This document shows positions 1 through 9,169 of a stretch of 64,000 nt of DNA, piece by piece. A model generated the notes under the pieces. That model was not told where the DNA came from and ran no database searches. It saw nothing but the letters and a program-made list of their open reading frames with translations. Source of the DNA: Pseudomonas grandcourensis (GTDB lineage: Bacteria > Pseudomonadota > Gammaproteobacteria > Pseudomonadales > Pseudomonadaceae); contig NZ_CP150919.1 in the NCBI RefSeq assembly GCF_039909015.1, forward strand, positions 6,610,501-6,674,500. The letters run 5' to 3'. Every line of letters begins with the position of its first letter. Positions within the stretch are counted from its first letter, which is position 1. The position numbers and the translations under genes were made by a program.

Positions 1-19
1 GAGGGATCTGTCTGAAAGC

Positions 20-373
20 TTATGGCAGAGCGGCGACAACCGACAGCTCGACCAGGATTTCCGGTTCGCACAGTTTCGATTCAACGGTGGCACGAGCCGG
101 GGCGACGCCTTTTGGCAGCCACTTGTCCCACACCGCGTTCATGCCTTCGAAATGCGCGTCGATGTCTTTCAGGTAAATCGTCACCGACAAAAGATTGTTT
201 TTGTCGGTGCCGGCCAGATCGAGCAAACGCTCGATGTTGGCCAGGGTTTCACGGGTCTGCTGTTCAATCCCGGCGTTCATGTCGTCGCCGACCTGCCCGG
301 CCAGGTACACCGTGCCGTTATGGGTGACGATCTGACTCATGCGCTCATTGGTGAGCTGGCGCTGGACTAACAT
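20..373 (-). CDS. RidA-family protein of the dad operon
   Basis: This 117-residue protein has the RidA/YjgF fold pattern: an N-terminal strand with VYLAGQVG, a [13 protein letters not shown] helix and a C-terminal ARATVE segment where the catalytic Arg of RidA lies. RidA proteins hydrolyse reactive imines or enamines made by amino-acid oxidation. The start codon lies inside the end of dadA (29-bp overlap), so the two are translated together and it probably handles imines released by DadA. An ATG eleven codons later would remove the overlap and is a possible alternative start. The C-terminus (CEPEILVE) departs from the canonical RidA signature, so the exact substrate is uncertain. The alanine racemase gene dadX is expected just beyond the left edge of the window, but that cannot be seen. 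Confidence 0.88.
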   Translation of the reverse strand: MLVQRQLTNERMSQIVTHNGTVYLAGQVGDDMNAGIEQQTRETLANIERLLDLAGTDKNNLLSVTIYLKDIDAHFEGMNAVWDKWLPKGVAPARATVESKLCEPEILVELSVVAALP

Positions 374-1649
374 GCTTTGCAGACTCCTGGATTTTTTTGC
401 CGTAACGGGAAATATCGAGACCTTCGGCGCTGATCTGCGGCTTTTTCTTCGCCATCAGATCAGCCAGCAAGCGACCGGAGCCACAGGCCATGGTCCAGCC
501 GAGCGTGCCGTGACCGGTGTTCAGGAACAGGTTCTTGAACGGGGTGGCGCCAACAATCGGGGTGCCGTCCGGAGTGGTCGGACGCAGGCCAGTCCAGAAA
601 TCGGCCTGGGCCAGATCGCCGCCCTGAGGATAAAGGTCGTTGACGATCATCTCCAGGGTTTCGCGGCGACGCGGATTCAGCGACAGGTCAAAACCGGCGA
701 TCTCGGCCATGCCGCCAACGCGGATGCGGTTGTCGAAACGGGTGATCGCGACCTTGTAGGTCTCGTCGAGAATGGTCGAAGTCGGGGCCATCGCCGGGTT
801 GGTGATCGGCACGGTCAGGGAGTAGCCCTTGAGCGGGTATACCGGCGCCTTGATCCCCAGCGGCTTGAGCAGTTGCGGCGAGTAGCTGCCGAGGGCCAGC
901 ACGTAGCGGTCGGCGGTTTCCAGCTTGCCGTCGATCCACACACCGTTGATGCGATCACCGGCGAAGTCGAGGTGCTGAATGTCCTGACCGAAACGGAATT
1001 GCACACCGAGGTTTGCGGCCATCTCGGCGAGCTTGGTGGTGAACATCTGGCAGTCGCCAGTCTGGTCGTTCGGCAGACGCAGAGCACCGGCGAGGATGTC
1101 AGTGACGCTTGCCAGCGCCGGCTCAACGCGGGCAATACCGTCGCGGTCGAGCAGCTCGAACGGCACACCGGATTCTTTCAGCACGGCGATGTCTTTCGCG
1201 GCGCCGTCCAGTTGAGCCTGGGTGCGGAACAGTTGGGTGGTGCCGAGGCTGCGGCCTTCGTAGGCAATGCCCGTTTCGGCGCGCAGTTCGTCGAGGCAGT
1301 CACGGCTGTACTCGGACAGACGAACCATGCGCTCCTTGTTCACCGCGTAACGGCTGGCGGTGCAGTTGCGCAGCATCTGTGCCATCCACAGGTACTGGTC
1401 GATGTCGGCAGTGGCCTTGATCGCCAAAGGCGCGTGGCGCTGCAACAGCCACTTGATGGCCTTGAGCGGCACGCCCGGCGCGGCCCACGGCGAGGCATAA
1501 CCCGGCGAGACCTGCCCGGCGTTGGCGAAACTGGTCTCCATGGCAGCAGCCGGCTGCCGGTCCACAACCACCACTTCAAACCCGGCACGGGCCAGATAGT
1601 AAGCACTGGTGGTACCGATAACGCCGCTACCCAAGACCATGACGCGCAT
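345..1649 (-). CDS. dadA: D-amino acid dehydrogenase small subunit DadA
   Basis: DadA is a membrane-associated FAD enzyme that oxidises D-amino acids, mainly D-alanine, to 2-oxo acids and passes electrons to the respiratory chain. I chose the ATG that gives 434 residues, the usual length; the open frame runs further upstream but adds 43 residues with no family likeness. The FAD-binding GSGVIG motif is at residues 7-12, followed by an acidic strand end (VVVVDRQ). The C-terminal half has the [15 protein letters not shown] segment typical of DAO-type oxidoreductases, with a [14 protein letters not shown] cofactor loop. It is divergent from the Lrp-type regulator, its probable alanine- or leucine-responsive controller, and runs into the RidA-like gene. 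Confidence 0.95.
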   Translation of the reverse strand: MRVMVLGSGVIGTTSAYYLARAGFEVVVVDRQPAAAMETSFANAGQVSPGYASPWAAPGVPLKAIKWLLQRHAPLAIKATADIDQYLWMAQMLRNCTASRYAVNKERMVRLSEYSRDCLDELRAETGIAYEGRSLGTTQLFRTQAQLDGAAKDIAVLKESGVPFELLDRDGIARVEPALASVTDILAGALRLPNDQTGDCQMFTTKLAEMAANLGVQFRFGQDIQHLDFAGDRINGVWIDGKLETADRYVLALGSYSPQLLKPLGIKAPVYPLKGYSLTVPITNPAMAPTSTILDETYKVAITRFDNRIRVGGMAEIAGFDLSLNPRRRETLEMIVNDLYPQGGDLAQADFWTGLRPTTPDGTPIVGATPFKNLFLNTGHGTLGWTMACGSGRLLADLMAKKKPQISAEGLDISRYGKKIQESAKHVSPAPAHQ

Positions 1650-1806
1650 TTTCATATCCCTCATCGCGGCTAACCGCTGACGTTTGTTATTCAGAGCTTT
1701 AGATGCGCGCAGTGTAAAAAAGATTTGCCAGTGCTTTTCACTATATAAGCGCCTATATTTGGCGACAATTCTCGGCAAAAACCCTTTTCACGGAGGCGCA
1801 TCCCCT

Positions 1807-2295
1807 ATGCGTACCAACACTCAGACCAAACGTGAGCTGGACAAGATCGACCGCAACATCCTGCGGATCCTGCAAGCGGACGGGCGGATTTCATTTACGG
1901 AGCTAGGAGAAAAGGTCGGGCTCTCGACCACGCCCTGTACTGAGCGGGTCCGGCGTCTGGAGCGCGAAGGGATCATCATGGGCTACAACGCCAGGCTCAA
2001 TCCGCAGCACCTGAAGGGTAGTCTGCTGGTGTTCGTCGAGATCAGCCTGGACTACAAATCCGGCGATACTTTCGAAGAGTTCCGACGCGCGGTGCTGAAA
2101 TTGCCCCATGTGCTGGAGTGTCACCTGGTGTCAGGAGATTTCGACTACCTGGTGAAGGCGCGGATTTCCGAGATGGCTTCGTACCGCAAATTGCTGGGCG
2201 ACATTCTGCTCAAGCTGCCGCATGTGCGTGAGTCCAAGAGCTATATCGTGATGGAAGAGGTGAAGGAGAGCCTGACTCTGCCTATTCCGGACTGA
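1807..2295 (+). CDS. lrp: Lrp/AsnC-family regulator of dad genes
   Basis: This 162-residue protein has an N-terminal winged helix-turn-helix (about residues 10-70, with DRNILRILQADGRISFTEL) and a C-terminal RAM/AsnC effector domain (about 75-155). Proteins of this family sense amino acids and work as octamers. It is divergently transcribed from dadA with 157 bp between the two starts, which fits the P. aeruginosa arrangement where an Lrp homologue activates dadAX in response to L-alanine. The ATG chosen has a GGAGG-like ribosome binding site; the open frame extends 41 codons upstream but those would cross the promoter region. The intergenic stretch is AT-rich, as expected for Lrp sites, but no clear operator was resolved. 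Confidence 0.93.
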   Translation: MRTNTQTKRELDKIDRNILRILQADGRISFTELGEKVGLSTTPCTERVRRLEREGIIMGYNARLNPQHLKGSLLVFVEISLDYKSGDTFEEFRRAVLKLPHVLECHLVSGDFDYLVKARISEMASYRKLLGDILLKLPHVRESKSYIVMEEVKESLTLPIPD

Positions 2296-2300
2296 AGATC

Positions 2301-2377
2301 AAAAGATCGCAGCCTGCGGCAGCTCCTACAGGTGTACACGCGTTTTTTTAGGAGCTGCCGCAGGCTGCGATCTTTTA
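2301..2377. repeat. REP doublet, family B
   Basis: Two inverted copies of a roughly 26-base unit with core GATCGCAGCCTGCGGCAGC face each other across a short T-rich loop. It sits between two convergent genes and overlaps the stop codon of the YkgJ-like gene, so it may also act as a bidirectional terminator. The same unit recurs at 27845-27918 and, degenerate, at 37995 and 42148. Confidence 0.9.
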
Positions 2378-2728
2378 AACCAACACCTGCCGAGTGCTGG
2401 CCATGTACTCGAACACCTGCTTCTCCACCCGCGGATGAATCAACTCCACCGGCCCGCGCCCATTGGGGCACGGCAAGGTCTTGGTGGTGCCGAACAACCG
2501 GCAGATCAGCGGCCGCTCGTCATACACCGTGCAACCATTCGGCCCCAGATGCACACAGTTGAGTTCTTCCATGGCGGCATCCTGCTCGGCGCGGGTCTTG
2601 CGCGGCAGGCGCGACATTTCTTCCGGCGAGGTGGTCACCGGCCCGCAGCAGTCATGGCAGCCGGGAACGCACTCGAACGAGGGAATCTGTTGTCGCAATG
2701 TGCGGATTGTCTGGCTGTTGCAGCTCAT
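2375..2728 (-). CDS. YkgJ-family cysteine-cluster protein
   Basis: This 117-residue protein has eight clustered cysteines after residue 15: C20, C24, C27, C28, then C58, C66, C76 and C87. The first group (CxxxCxxCC) and the CTVYDERPLICRLF segment are typical of the YkgJ/UPF0153 family, thought to bind a zinc or iron-sulphur centre. The biochemical role is unknown. I used the ATG beginning MSCNSQ; an upstream TTG would add five residues. It is convergent with the lrp gene and its stop codon lies within the REP doublet, so the repeat probably terminates both transcripts. Confidence 0.85.
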   Translation of the reverse strand: MSCNSQTIRTLRQQIPSFECVPGCHDCCGPVTTSPEEMSRLPRKTRAEQDAAMEELNCVHLGPNGCTVYDERPLICRLFGTTKTLPCPNGRGPVELIHPRVEKQVFEYMASTRQVLV

Positions 2729-2875
2729 TGCAGCGGTGACCAATAGCGGAATAGAGCGCGATTCTGACGCAAAAGCCCCGATCCAGACAGCACCAGCCGA
2801 CCAATGTTGCCCGTCCGGGAAGGTCCGGCTTATGCTCCGTCAGGTTTACTAAACGCAAGAATCGGGAACACGCAC

Positions 2876-4183
2876 ATGAATGCCCGTGCTCAACAGCCTG
2901 CCCTGAACCACACCGCGTCCTACTACGCCGCCAGCAGCCTGCCGCAGCCAGAACTTGCGGCGCTCAAAGGTGAAGTGCTGGCCGATGTCTGTGTCGTGGG
3001 CGGCGGGTTTTCGGGGTTGAACACGGCGCTTGAACTGGCCGAACGCGGCCTCAGTGTGGTGTTGCTTGAGGCCCACAAAATCGGCTGGGGCGCCAGTGGA
3101 CGCAATGGCGGGCAGTTGATTCGCGGCGTTGGCCACGGCCTCGATCAGTTCACCAACATCATCGGTGCCGAAGGTGTTCGGCAAATGAAACTCATGGGCC
3201 TGGAAGCCGTGGAAATCGTCCGGCAACGGGTCGAGCGCTTCCAGATCCCCTGCGACCTGACCTGGGGTTACTGCGACCTCGCCAACAAGCCCCGTGACCT
3301 TGAAGGCTTCGCCGAGGACGCCGAAGAACTGCGCAGCCTCGGCTACCGCCACGAGACCCGTTTGCTGCAAGCCAACGAGATGCACACCGTGGTCGGCTCC
3401 ACGCGTTACGTCGGTGGCCTGATCGACATGGGCTCGGGGCACCTGCATCCACTGAACCTGGCCTTGGGCGAAGCCGCAGCGGCACAACGACTGGGGGTCC
3501 AGTTGTTCGAGCATTCGGCCGTGACCCGCATCGACTATGGCCCCGAGGTCAAGGTCCATGCCGCCGAGGGCTCGGTGCGCGCAAAGACCCTGGTGCTGGG
3601 TTGCAATGCCTACCTCAATAACCTCAACCCGGAGCTCAGCGGCAAAGTCCTGCCCGCCGGCAGCTACATCATCGCCACCGAACCGTTGAGCGAAGAATTG
3701 GCTCACGCCCTGCTGCCGCAGAACATGGCGGTCTGTGACCAGCGGGTGGCGCTGGATTACTACCGGCTCTCGGCGGACCGGCGCCTGCTGTTTGGCGGCG
3801 CCTGCCATTATTCCGGTCACGACCCGAAAGACATCGCCGCGTACATGCGTCCGAAAATGCTGGAAGTCTTTCCGCAACTGTCTGATGTGAAGATCGACTA
3901 TCAATGGGGCGGCATGATCGGCATCGGCGCCAATCGCCTGCCGCAGATCGGCCGGCTCAAGGACCAGCCGAACGTGTACTACGCCCAGGCCTATTCCGGT
4001 CATGGCGTGAATGCCACGCACCTGGCCGGCAAGCTGCTGGCCGAAGCCATCAGCGGGCAGCACAGTGGTGGTTTTGATTTGTTCGCCAAGGTGCCGCACA
4101 TCACCTTCCCCGGCGGCAAGCATTTGCGCTCGCCGTTGCTGGCGTTGGGGATGTTGTGGCATCGGCTTAAAGAGTTGGTCTGA
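2876..4183 (+). CDS. pauB: FAD-dependent gamma-glutamylputrescine oxidase-like (PauB/PuuB)
   Basis: This 435-residue protein is a DAO-type FAD oxidoreductase: GGGFSG dinucleotide motif at residues 42-47, LEAHKIGWGASGRNGGQL just after it, and the C-terminal GGMIGIGANRLPQIG and YSGHGVNATHLAGKLLAEA segments typical of PuuB. In the gamma-glutamyl route such enzymes oxidise glutamylated polyamines to aldehydes. Its position next to lrp/dadA matches PA5309 of P. aeruginosa, one of several PauB paralogues. The open frame begins 24 codons upstream, but the first stretch is unlike the family; the chosen ATG gives the family length. Substrate choice (putrescine, cadaverine or other amines) cannot be read from sequence. 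The aldehyde dehydrogenase at 9.2-10.7 kb is a likely partner. Confidence 0.85.
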   Translation: MNARAQQPALNHTASYYAASSLPQPELAALKGEVLADVCVVGGGFSGLNTALELAERGLSVVLLEAHKIGWGASGRNGGQLIRGVGHGLDQFTNIIGAEGVRQMKLMGLEAVEIVRQRVERFQIPCDLTWGYCDLANKPRDLEGFAEDAEELRSLGYRHETRLLQANEMHTVVGSTRYVGGLIDMGSGHLHPLNLALGEAAAAQRLGVQLFEHSAVTRIDYGPEVKVHAAEGSVRAKTLVLGCNAYLNNLNPELSGKVLPAGSYIIATEPLSEELAHALLPQNMAVCDQRVALDYYRLSADRRLLFGGACHYSGHDPKDIAAYMRPKMLEVFPQLSDVKIDYQWGGMIGIGANRLPQIGRLKDQPNVYYAQAYSGHGVNATHLAGKLLAEAISGQHSGGFDLFAKVPHITFPGGKHLRSPLLALGMLWHRLKELV

Positions 4184-4210
4184 AAGATTGTTTGTGGCAG
4201 GACTGACGCC

Positions 4211-4285
4211 ATCGCGAGCAGGCTCGCCCCCACATTGGATTTGTGGTCAGACGCAAATCCCTGTGGGAGCGAGCCTGCTCGCGAA
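4211..4285. repeat. REP doublet, family A
   Basis: Two inverted copies of the GGGAGCGAGCCTGCTCGCGA unit, one slightly degenerate, flank a short spacer. They lie downstream of the FAD oxidase gene and before the convergent DUF1127 gene. Confidence 0.88.
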
Positions 4286-4309
4286 TGGGCCTAAAAATCA
4301 CCATGGATT

Positions 4310-4555
4310 TCAGATCCGCCAGAAAGGCTTCAGCCCCTCCTCCCGCGCCTGCTCCCGCGTCAGCCCGATATCCTTGAGCTGGTCGGCCGTCAGGGTCAGC
4401 AACGCCTTGCGCGTGTGCAGGCGACGCCAGAACTGGTCCCAGCGACTCAGGCCGGACGACGCATTGCACATGCCCGCCTCCCGCGTGCCGTTGTTCTGCC
4501 CTGCCGCCAGTTCCTGACTGTGTAACGTCAGCCGCACATCGCTCAAACCGTTCAT
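4310..4555 (-). CDS. DUF1127 small protein
   Basis: This is an 81-residue, basic, tryptophan-containing protein whose C-terminal 45 residues (WDQFWRRLHTRKALLTLTADQLKDIGLTREQAREEGLKPFW in pieces) match the DUF1127/YjiS pattern: an aromatic-Arg helix, then LTxxQLxDIGLxREQ, then a short basic tail ending near the C-terminus. Small proteins of this class have been linked to RNA turnover and phosphate or envelope physiology in other bacteria, but no function is assigned here. It is divergent from the MocR-type regulator; a CTGTAT-N7-ATACAG palindrome lies between the two starts, so it may be under MocR control. Confidence 0.82.
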   Translation of the reverse strand: MNGLSDVRLTLHSQELAAGQNNGTREAGMCNASSGLSRWDQFWRRLHTRKALLTLTADQLKDIGLTREQAREEGLKPFWRI

Positions 4556-4634
4556 CTTGGATGCTCCTGTTTACTTGGGTAGCCAGAGGTTCCATGATGC
4601 GTGGGCGCGAAAAAGCATTACAGATTCAAAGCTA

Positions 4635-4700
4635 CTGTATTAATTCCATACAGCTTTGCCGATTCCGCCACTGAATCCTGATTTTTCGGCTGATCTGTAC
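4635..4700. promoter_or_regulatory. Candidate MocR operator
   Basis: A perfect inverted repeat CTGTAT-N7-ATACAG (4635-4653) is followed 42 bp later by a related half-site CTGTAC (4695-4700). Both lie between the DUF1127 gene and the MocR gene. MocR/GntR regulators usually bind combinations of direct and inverted half-sites in the divergent promoter next to their own gene, so autoregulation is a reasonable inference. Confidence 0.45.
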
Positions 4701-4734
4701 TGGTTAACCGAATCACCCCTATCGAGGCTGCACC

Positions 4735-6168
4735 ATGACCCTTTACGTCAACCTCGCCGAATTGCTCGGCACACGTATCGAACAGGGCTTCTACCGCCCC
4801 GGTGACCGGTTGCCTTCGGTACGGGCGCTGAGCGTCGAGCACGGCGTCAGCCTGAGCACGGTGCAGCAGGCCTATCGGGTGCTGGAGGACAGCGGGCTGG
4901 CCATGCCACGGCCCAAATCCGGGTACTTCGTCCCGGCCAGTCGCGAGCTGCCGGATTTGCCAGCAGTCGGCCGCCCGGCCCAACGGCCGGTGGACATTTC
5001 CCAATGGGATCAAGTGCTGGAGTTGATTCGCGCCGTGCCGCGCAAAGACGTGGTGCAACTGGGCCGCGGCATGCCGGACATCACCAGCCCGACCATGAAA
5101 CCGCTGCTGCGTGACCTGGCGCGAATCAGCAGGCGGCAGGACATGCCCGGTCTGTATTACGACAACATCCACGGCAACCTCGAACTGCGCGAACAGATCG
5201 CTCGCCTGATGCTCGATTCCGGCTGCCAGTTGAGCGCCAGCGAACTGGTGGTCACCACCGGTTGCCACGAAGCGCTGTCCACCAGTATTCGCGCGATTTG
5301 CGAGCCGGGGGACATTGTCGCGGTGGACTCGCCGAGCTTTCACGGCGCCATGCAGACCCTCAAAGGCCTGGGCATGAAAGCCCTGGAAATCCCCACCGAT
5401 CCGCTGACCGGCATCAGTCTCGAAGCGCTGGAACTGGCCCTGGAGCAGTGGCCAATCAAGGTCATACAGTTGACCCCCAACTGCAACAACCCGTTGGGCT
5501 ACATCATGCCGGAGTCGCGCAAACGCGCGTTGTTGACGCTTGCACAGCGCTATGACGTGGCGATCATCGAGGACGATGTGTATGGCGAACTGGCCTACAC
5601 CTATCCACGTCCGCGCACGATCAAGTCCTTCGACGAGGACGGTCGCGTCCTGTTGTGCAGCTCGTTTTCCAAGACCCTGGCGCCGGGCCTGCGCATCGGC
5701 TGGGTCGCGCCCGGCCGCTATCTGGAACGGGTGCTGCACATGAAATACATCAGCACCGGATCCACCGCGCCACAGCCGCAGATCGCCATCGCCGAATTTC
5801 TCAAGGGTGGCCACTTCGAACCGCATTTGCGGCGGATGCGCACGCAATACCAGCGCAATCGCGACGTGATGATTGATTGGGTGACCCGCTACTTCCCGGC
5901 CGGCACCCGCGCCAGTCGCCCACAGGGCAGCTTCATGCTGTGGGTCGAACTGCCAGAAGGTTTCGACACCCTGAAACTGAATCGTGCATTGCACGACCAG
6001 GGCGTACAGATTGCCGTGGGCAGCATTTTTTCCGCCTCGGGCAAGTACCGCAATTGCCTGCGCATGAACTACGCTGCCAAGCCAACACCGCAGATCGAAG
6101 ACGCGGTGCGCAAGGTGGGTGCGACAGCGATCAAACTGCTGGCGGAAACCGATCAGCTCAGCGACTGA
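4735..6168 (+). CDS. MocR-type regulator (GntR HTH + aminotransferase domain)
   Basis: This 477-residue protein joins an N-terminal GntR winged helix (residues 1-70, with FYRPGDRLPSVRALS and VSLSTVQQAYRVLE) to a fold-type I PLP aminotransferase-like domain. The PLP lysine is K313 within SFSKTLAPGLRIG; the aspartate that contacts the pyridine nitrogen lies in AIIEDDVYG, and NCNNPLG is the substrate/PLP-binding Asn segment. MocR proteins use bound PLP or an amine adduct as a signal, often controlling nearby amine or amino-acid genes. Possible targets are the DUF1127 gene opposite and the polyamine enzymes around it; this is inferred from position only. Translation probably starts at the ATG used, since no upstream extension matches the family. 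Confidence 0.9.
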   Translation: MTLYVNLAELLGTRIEQGFYRPGDRLPSVRALSVEHGVSLSTVQQAYRVLEDSGLAMPRPKSGYFVPASRELPDLPAVGRPAQRPVDISQWDQVLELIRAVPRKDVVQLGRGMPDITSPTMKPLLRDLARISRRQDMPGLYYDNIHGNLELREQIARLMLDSGCQLSASELVVTTGCHEALSTSIRAICEPGDIVAVDSPSFHGAMQTLKGLGMKALEIPTDPLTGISLEALELALEQWPIKVIQLTPNCNNPLGYIMPESRKRALLTLAQRYDVAIIEDDVYGELAYTYPRPRTIKSFDEDGRVLLCSSFSKTLAPGLRIGWVAPGRYLERVLHMKYISTGSTAPQPQIAIAEFLKGGHFEPHLRRMRTQYQRNRDVMIDWVTRYFPAGTRASRPQGSFMLWVELPEGFDTLKLNRALHDQGVQIAVGSIFSASGKYRNCLRMNYAAKPTPQIEDAVRKVGATAIKLLAETDQLSD

Positions 6169-6228
6169 CTTTTCTACTGGAATCCGCGTCCATATGCCTA
6201 TCTGCGCCGCCAAACGGAACGATCCTAC

Positions 6229-7803
6229 GTGAGAGTCAGACAGCCCCTGCTTGCTCTTCTGCTACTCGCCGCGTTCCTGGGCGGTTGCGCCAGCCTCGAA
6301 ATACAGCGTGTGCCGAGCCAGGCGCTACCGGCTTCAAACTCCGCATTCGGCCGCTCGGTCCAGGCGCAGGCCGCACCTTACAAGGGACAATCGGGCTTTC
6401 GCCTGCTATCGGACAGCACCGAGGCCTTCACCGCCCGCGCCGAACTGATTCGTAACGCCCAAAGCAGCCTAGACTTGCAGTACTACATCGTGCACGACGG
6501 CATCAGCACACGCATGTTGATCGAGGAGTTGCTCAAGGCCGCTGACCGGGGCGTGCGGGTGCGGGTACTGCTCGACGATACTGCCAGCGATGGCCTGGAC
6601 CGGGTCATTGCCACCCTCGCCGCCCACCCAAACATCCAGATCCGCGTGTTCAACCCGCTGAATCTGGGCCGCAGTACGGGTGTGACGCGCACCGTGGGCC
6701 GGCTGTTCAACCTGTCGCAACAGCATCGACGCATGCATAACAAGTTGTGGCTGGCGGACAACAGCATGGCCATCGTCGGCGGGCGCAATCTGGGGGACGA
6801 GTATTACGATGCCGAGCCCAAGATGAATTTCACTGACATCGACATGCTCGGTGTCGGCCCGGTCGCCGAGCAACTCGGGCACAGTTTCGACCAGTACTGG
6901 AACAGCGCCCTGAGCAAGCCAATCGACGAATTCCTGTCGAGCAAACCCACACATCAAGACCTGGAAAACACCCGCACCCGACTGGAAGAATCCCTGGCGG
7001 AAACGCGCAAGCAGAATCACACGCTCTACAAACACCTGATGACCTTCACCACCCACCCGCGCCTGGACATCTGGCGCCGCGAACTGATCTGGGCCTGGAA
7101 CCAGGCATTGTGGGATGCGCCGAGCAAGGTACTGGCCAAGGGCGAGCCCGATCCGCAGTTGCTGCTGACCACGCAACTCGCACCTGAACTCAACAACGTC
7201 AGCAAAGAGCTGATCATGATCTCGGCCTACTTCGTGCCCGGCCAGCCGGGACTGGTGTACCTGACCGGGCGCGCCGATGCCGGCGTCTCCGTGAGCTTGC
7301 TGACCAACTCACTGGAAGCCACGGACGTTCCGGCGGTGCACGGCGGTTACGCGCCCTATCGCAGGGCGCTGCTGGAGCACGGTGTGAAGCTCTACGAATT
7401 GCGTAGCCAGCCCGGCGAGGGCGGCGGCAGCGGTAGCGGGCCGCATCTGTTTTCCAGCAGCGCCTATCACGGCTCTGACTCCAGCCTGCACAGCAAGGCG
7501 ATGATCTTTGACCAGCAAAAATCCTTTATCGGCTCGTTCAATTTCGATCCGCGCTCGGTGCTGTGGAACACCGAAGTCGGCGTGCTGGTGGACAGTCCGG
7601 AATTGGCCGCACGGGTCCGTGAACTGGCGCTGCGGGGTATGGCGCCGGCCCTGAGTTATCAGGTGGAACTGGAAAACGATCAGATCGTCTGGACCACCGA
7701 AGACGACGGAAAAATGCACACCCTGACCAAGGAGCCAGGGAGCTGGTGGCGGCGCTTCAATGCCTGGATGAGCAATACGGTCGGGCTGGAGAAGATGCTG
7801 TAA
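6229..7803 (+). CDS. Phospholipase D family lipoprotein, cardiolipin synthase C-like
   Basis: This 524-residue protein starts with GTG and a lipoprotein signal peptide with lipobox LGGC (Cys20). It has two HKD motifs: H170-x-K172-x4-D177 and H421-x-K423-x4-D428, each followed by a GG/GS-x-N segment (VGGRN, IGSFN). That two-HKD layout without N-terminal membrane spans is typical of the ClsC-type branch of cardiolipin synthases, which make cardiolipin from phosphatidylglycerol and phosphatidylethanolamine. A periplasm-facing lipid-anchored site is inferred from the lipobox. A partner ymdB-like gene, linked with clsC in E. coli, is not present here. It stands alone, downstream of the MocR gene by 60 bp, with the MFS gene convergent to it. 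Confidence 0.85.
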   Translation: MRVRQPLLALLLLAAFLGGCASLEIQRVPSQALPASNSAFGRSVQAQAAPYKGQSGFRLLSDSTEAFTARAELIRNAQSSLDLQYYIVHDGISTRMLIEELLKAADRGVRVRVLLDDTASDGLDRVIATLAAHPNIQIRVFNPLNLGRSTGVTRTVGRLFNLSQQHRRMHNKLWLADNSMAIVGGRNLGDEYYDAEPKMNFTDIDMLGVGPVAEQLGHSFDQYWNSALSKPIDEFLSSKPTHQDLENTRTRLEESLAETRKQNHTLYKHLMTFTTHPRLDIWRRELIWAWNQALWDAPSKVLAKGEPDPQLLLTTQLAPELNNVSKELIMISAYFVPGQPGLVYLTGRADAGVSVSLLTNSLEATDVPAVHGGYAPYRRALLEHGVKLYELRSQPGEGGGSGSGPHLFSSSAYHGSDSSLHSKAMIFDQQKSFIGSFNFDPRSVLWNTEVGVLVDSPELAARVRELALRGMAPALSYQVELENDQIVWTTEDDGKMHTLTKEPGSWWRRFNAWMSNTVGLEKML

Positions 7804-7833
7804 CTCTCGACCGCCACAGTTCTGCGATGCTCA

Positions 7834-8979
7834 TCAGGCTGGTTCTGCTGCGGCGCCAAACGCCCCTTGCCGCGACACCACAATCAACACGCCCAAGGCC
7901 CCTACCGCCATCAGCAACGGCAACGCATGGCCGTTGATCCACTGGCTGCCGGCACCCGCCAGCAGCGGCCCGATCAGGCAACCGATCCCCCACAACTGGG
8001 CAATGTGCGCGTTAGCCCGCACCAGCGCATCGTCGCGATAACGCTCGCCGATCAGGATCAATGACAAGGTGAACAACCCGCCAGCGCTAGCGCCGAACAG
8101 CACCCACAACGGCCAGATCAGCAGTGTGTCGATCAGCATCGGTATTGCCAGGCTCGACATCAGCAGAACCACCGCACAACCGGTGAACAACGCGCGTCGC
8201 GACAAGCGATCGGCCAACGCACCAATCGGCAATTGCAGCACCGCATCGCCGACCACCACCGTACTGACCATCGCCAAGGCGATCTCCGTGGTGAATCCCT
8301 GGCGCAGGCAATAGACCGGCAACAACGTCAGAATCATCGCCTCGAACGCGGCGAACAACGACACCGCCCAGGCAATCGCCGGCAGGCCACGACAGAACTC
8401 AAGCAAATCACGCAGGGTCACGCTGCTGGCCTCGCTGCTCGGCGCACCACTGCGGCCCAGCAACAGAAACGGAGCAGCCATCAGCAAACCGACGCCCACC
8501 CAAAAGCCATAGTCATGCTCGGTACCGAGGAAGCCCAGCAACACCGGCCCTGCCAGCTGACTCAATGCGTAGCTGCTGCCATACAGCGCCACCAGCCGCC
8601 CGCGCCACTGCTCGACCACCAGTTGATTGATCCAGCTTTCACCGATGATGAATACAAGGGTCAGGATCACCCCGATCATCAACCGCAGCACCAACCAGAC
8701 CGGATAGCTCGGCAACAGCGCCAGCAAGCCGATCGAAACCGCCCCGGCCCACAAGCACAGGCGCATCAGATTGGCCGTGCCGAATCGCGCCGCCAGATGG
8801 CTGGAGATTTTCGCCCCCAGCAGGACGCCGATGGCCGGCATCGCTGCCATCACGCCAATGGCAAACGAGCCGTAGCCCCAGCTTTCCAGGCGAAACGACA
8901 CCAGCGGCATGCTGACACCCAGGGCCAAGCCGACACTCAGGACAGATGCCAAAACGGCGAAATAAGTCGCCCAACGCAT
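7834..8979 (-). CDS. MFS transporter
   Basis: This 381-residue protein is hydrophobic throughout, with about twelve predicted membrane spans. The loop after span 2 (GAKISSHLAARFG) and its counterpart after span 8 (GALADRLSRRALF) are the repeated MFS loop motif in a loose form. It resembles the YcaD-like branch of small MFS carriers and the equivalent gene near PA5282 in P. aeruginosa. Nothing in the sequence fixes the substrate. It is convergent with the cardiolipin-synthase-like gene and followed upstream by a REP doublet that separates it from the aldehyde dehydrogenase gene. Confidence 0.85.
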   Translation of the reverse strand: MRWATYFAVLASVLSVGLALGVSMPLVSFRLESWGYGSFAIGVMAAMPAIGVLLGAKISSHLAARFGTANLMRLCLWAGAVSIGLLALLPSYPVWLVLRLMIGVILTLVFIIGESWINQLVVEQWRGRLVALYGSSYALSQLAGPVLLGFLGTEHDYGFWVGVGLLMAAPFLLLGRSGAPSSEASSVTLRDLLEFCRGLPAIAWAVSLFAAFEAMILTLLPVYCLRQGFTTEIALAMVSTVVVGDAVLQLPIGALADRLSRRALFTGCAVVLLMSSLAIPMLIDTLLIWPLWVLFGASAGGLFTLSLILIGERYRDDALVRANAHIAQLWGIGCLIGPLLAGAGSQWINGHALPLLMAVGALGVLIVVSRQGAFGAAAEPA

Positions 8980-9026
8980 GTTCCACGCTCCTGTGGATTG
9001 TTATTTTTTGAGGCCACACAAAACAA

Positions 9027-9116
9027 TGTGGGAGCGAGCTTGCTCGCGATAGCGGTGCAACATTCAACATTGAAGTCGACTGTTACACCGCTATCGCGAG
9101 CAAGCTCGCTCCCACA
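9027..9116. repeat. REP doublet, family A
   Basis: Two long inverted arms with GGGAGCGAGCTTGCTCGCGA and an AGCGGT/ACCGCT extension enclose a loop of about 30 bases. It lies between two co-directional genes (MFS upstream side and aldehyde dehydrogenase downstream side). Confidence 0.92.
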
Positions 9117-9134
9117 GGGATCTATGTCGTATCA

Positions 9135-9160
9135 GGAGGCCTGCTCTAAAACAGGCCTCC
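9135..9160 (-). terminator. Hairpin after aldehyde dehydrogenase
   Basis: GGAGGCCTG and CAGGCCTCC form a 9-bp stem with an 8-base A-rich loop, ten bases past the stop codon of the aldehyde dehydrogenase gene. There is no U-run on the minus strand, so termination strength is uncertain. Confidence 0.5.
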
Positions 9161-9169
9161 CTTAACGGC

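Noticed and set aside
339..1673. 444-codon plus-strand frame opposite dadA
   Set aside because: It is a shadow of dadA; DadA is supported by FAD motifs and operon context.
1650..1806. Sigma-70 promoter with TTGCCA and TATATA elements between dadA and lrp
   Set aside because: The spacing between the two elements (11 bp) is wrong for one promoter.
4618..6213. 531-codon minus-strand frame opposite the MocR gene
   Set aside because: Shadow frame; the plus strand has complete MocR domains.
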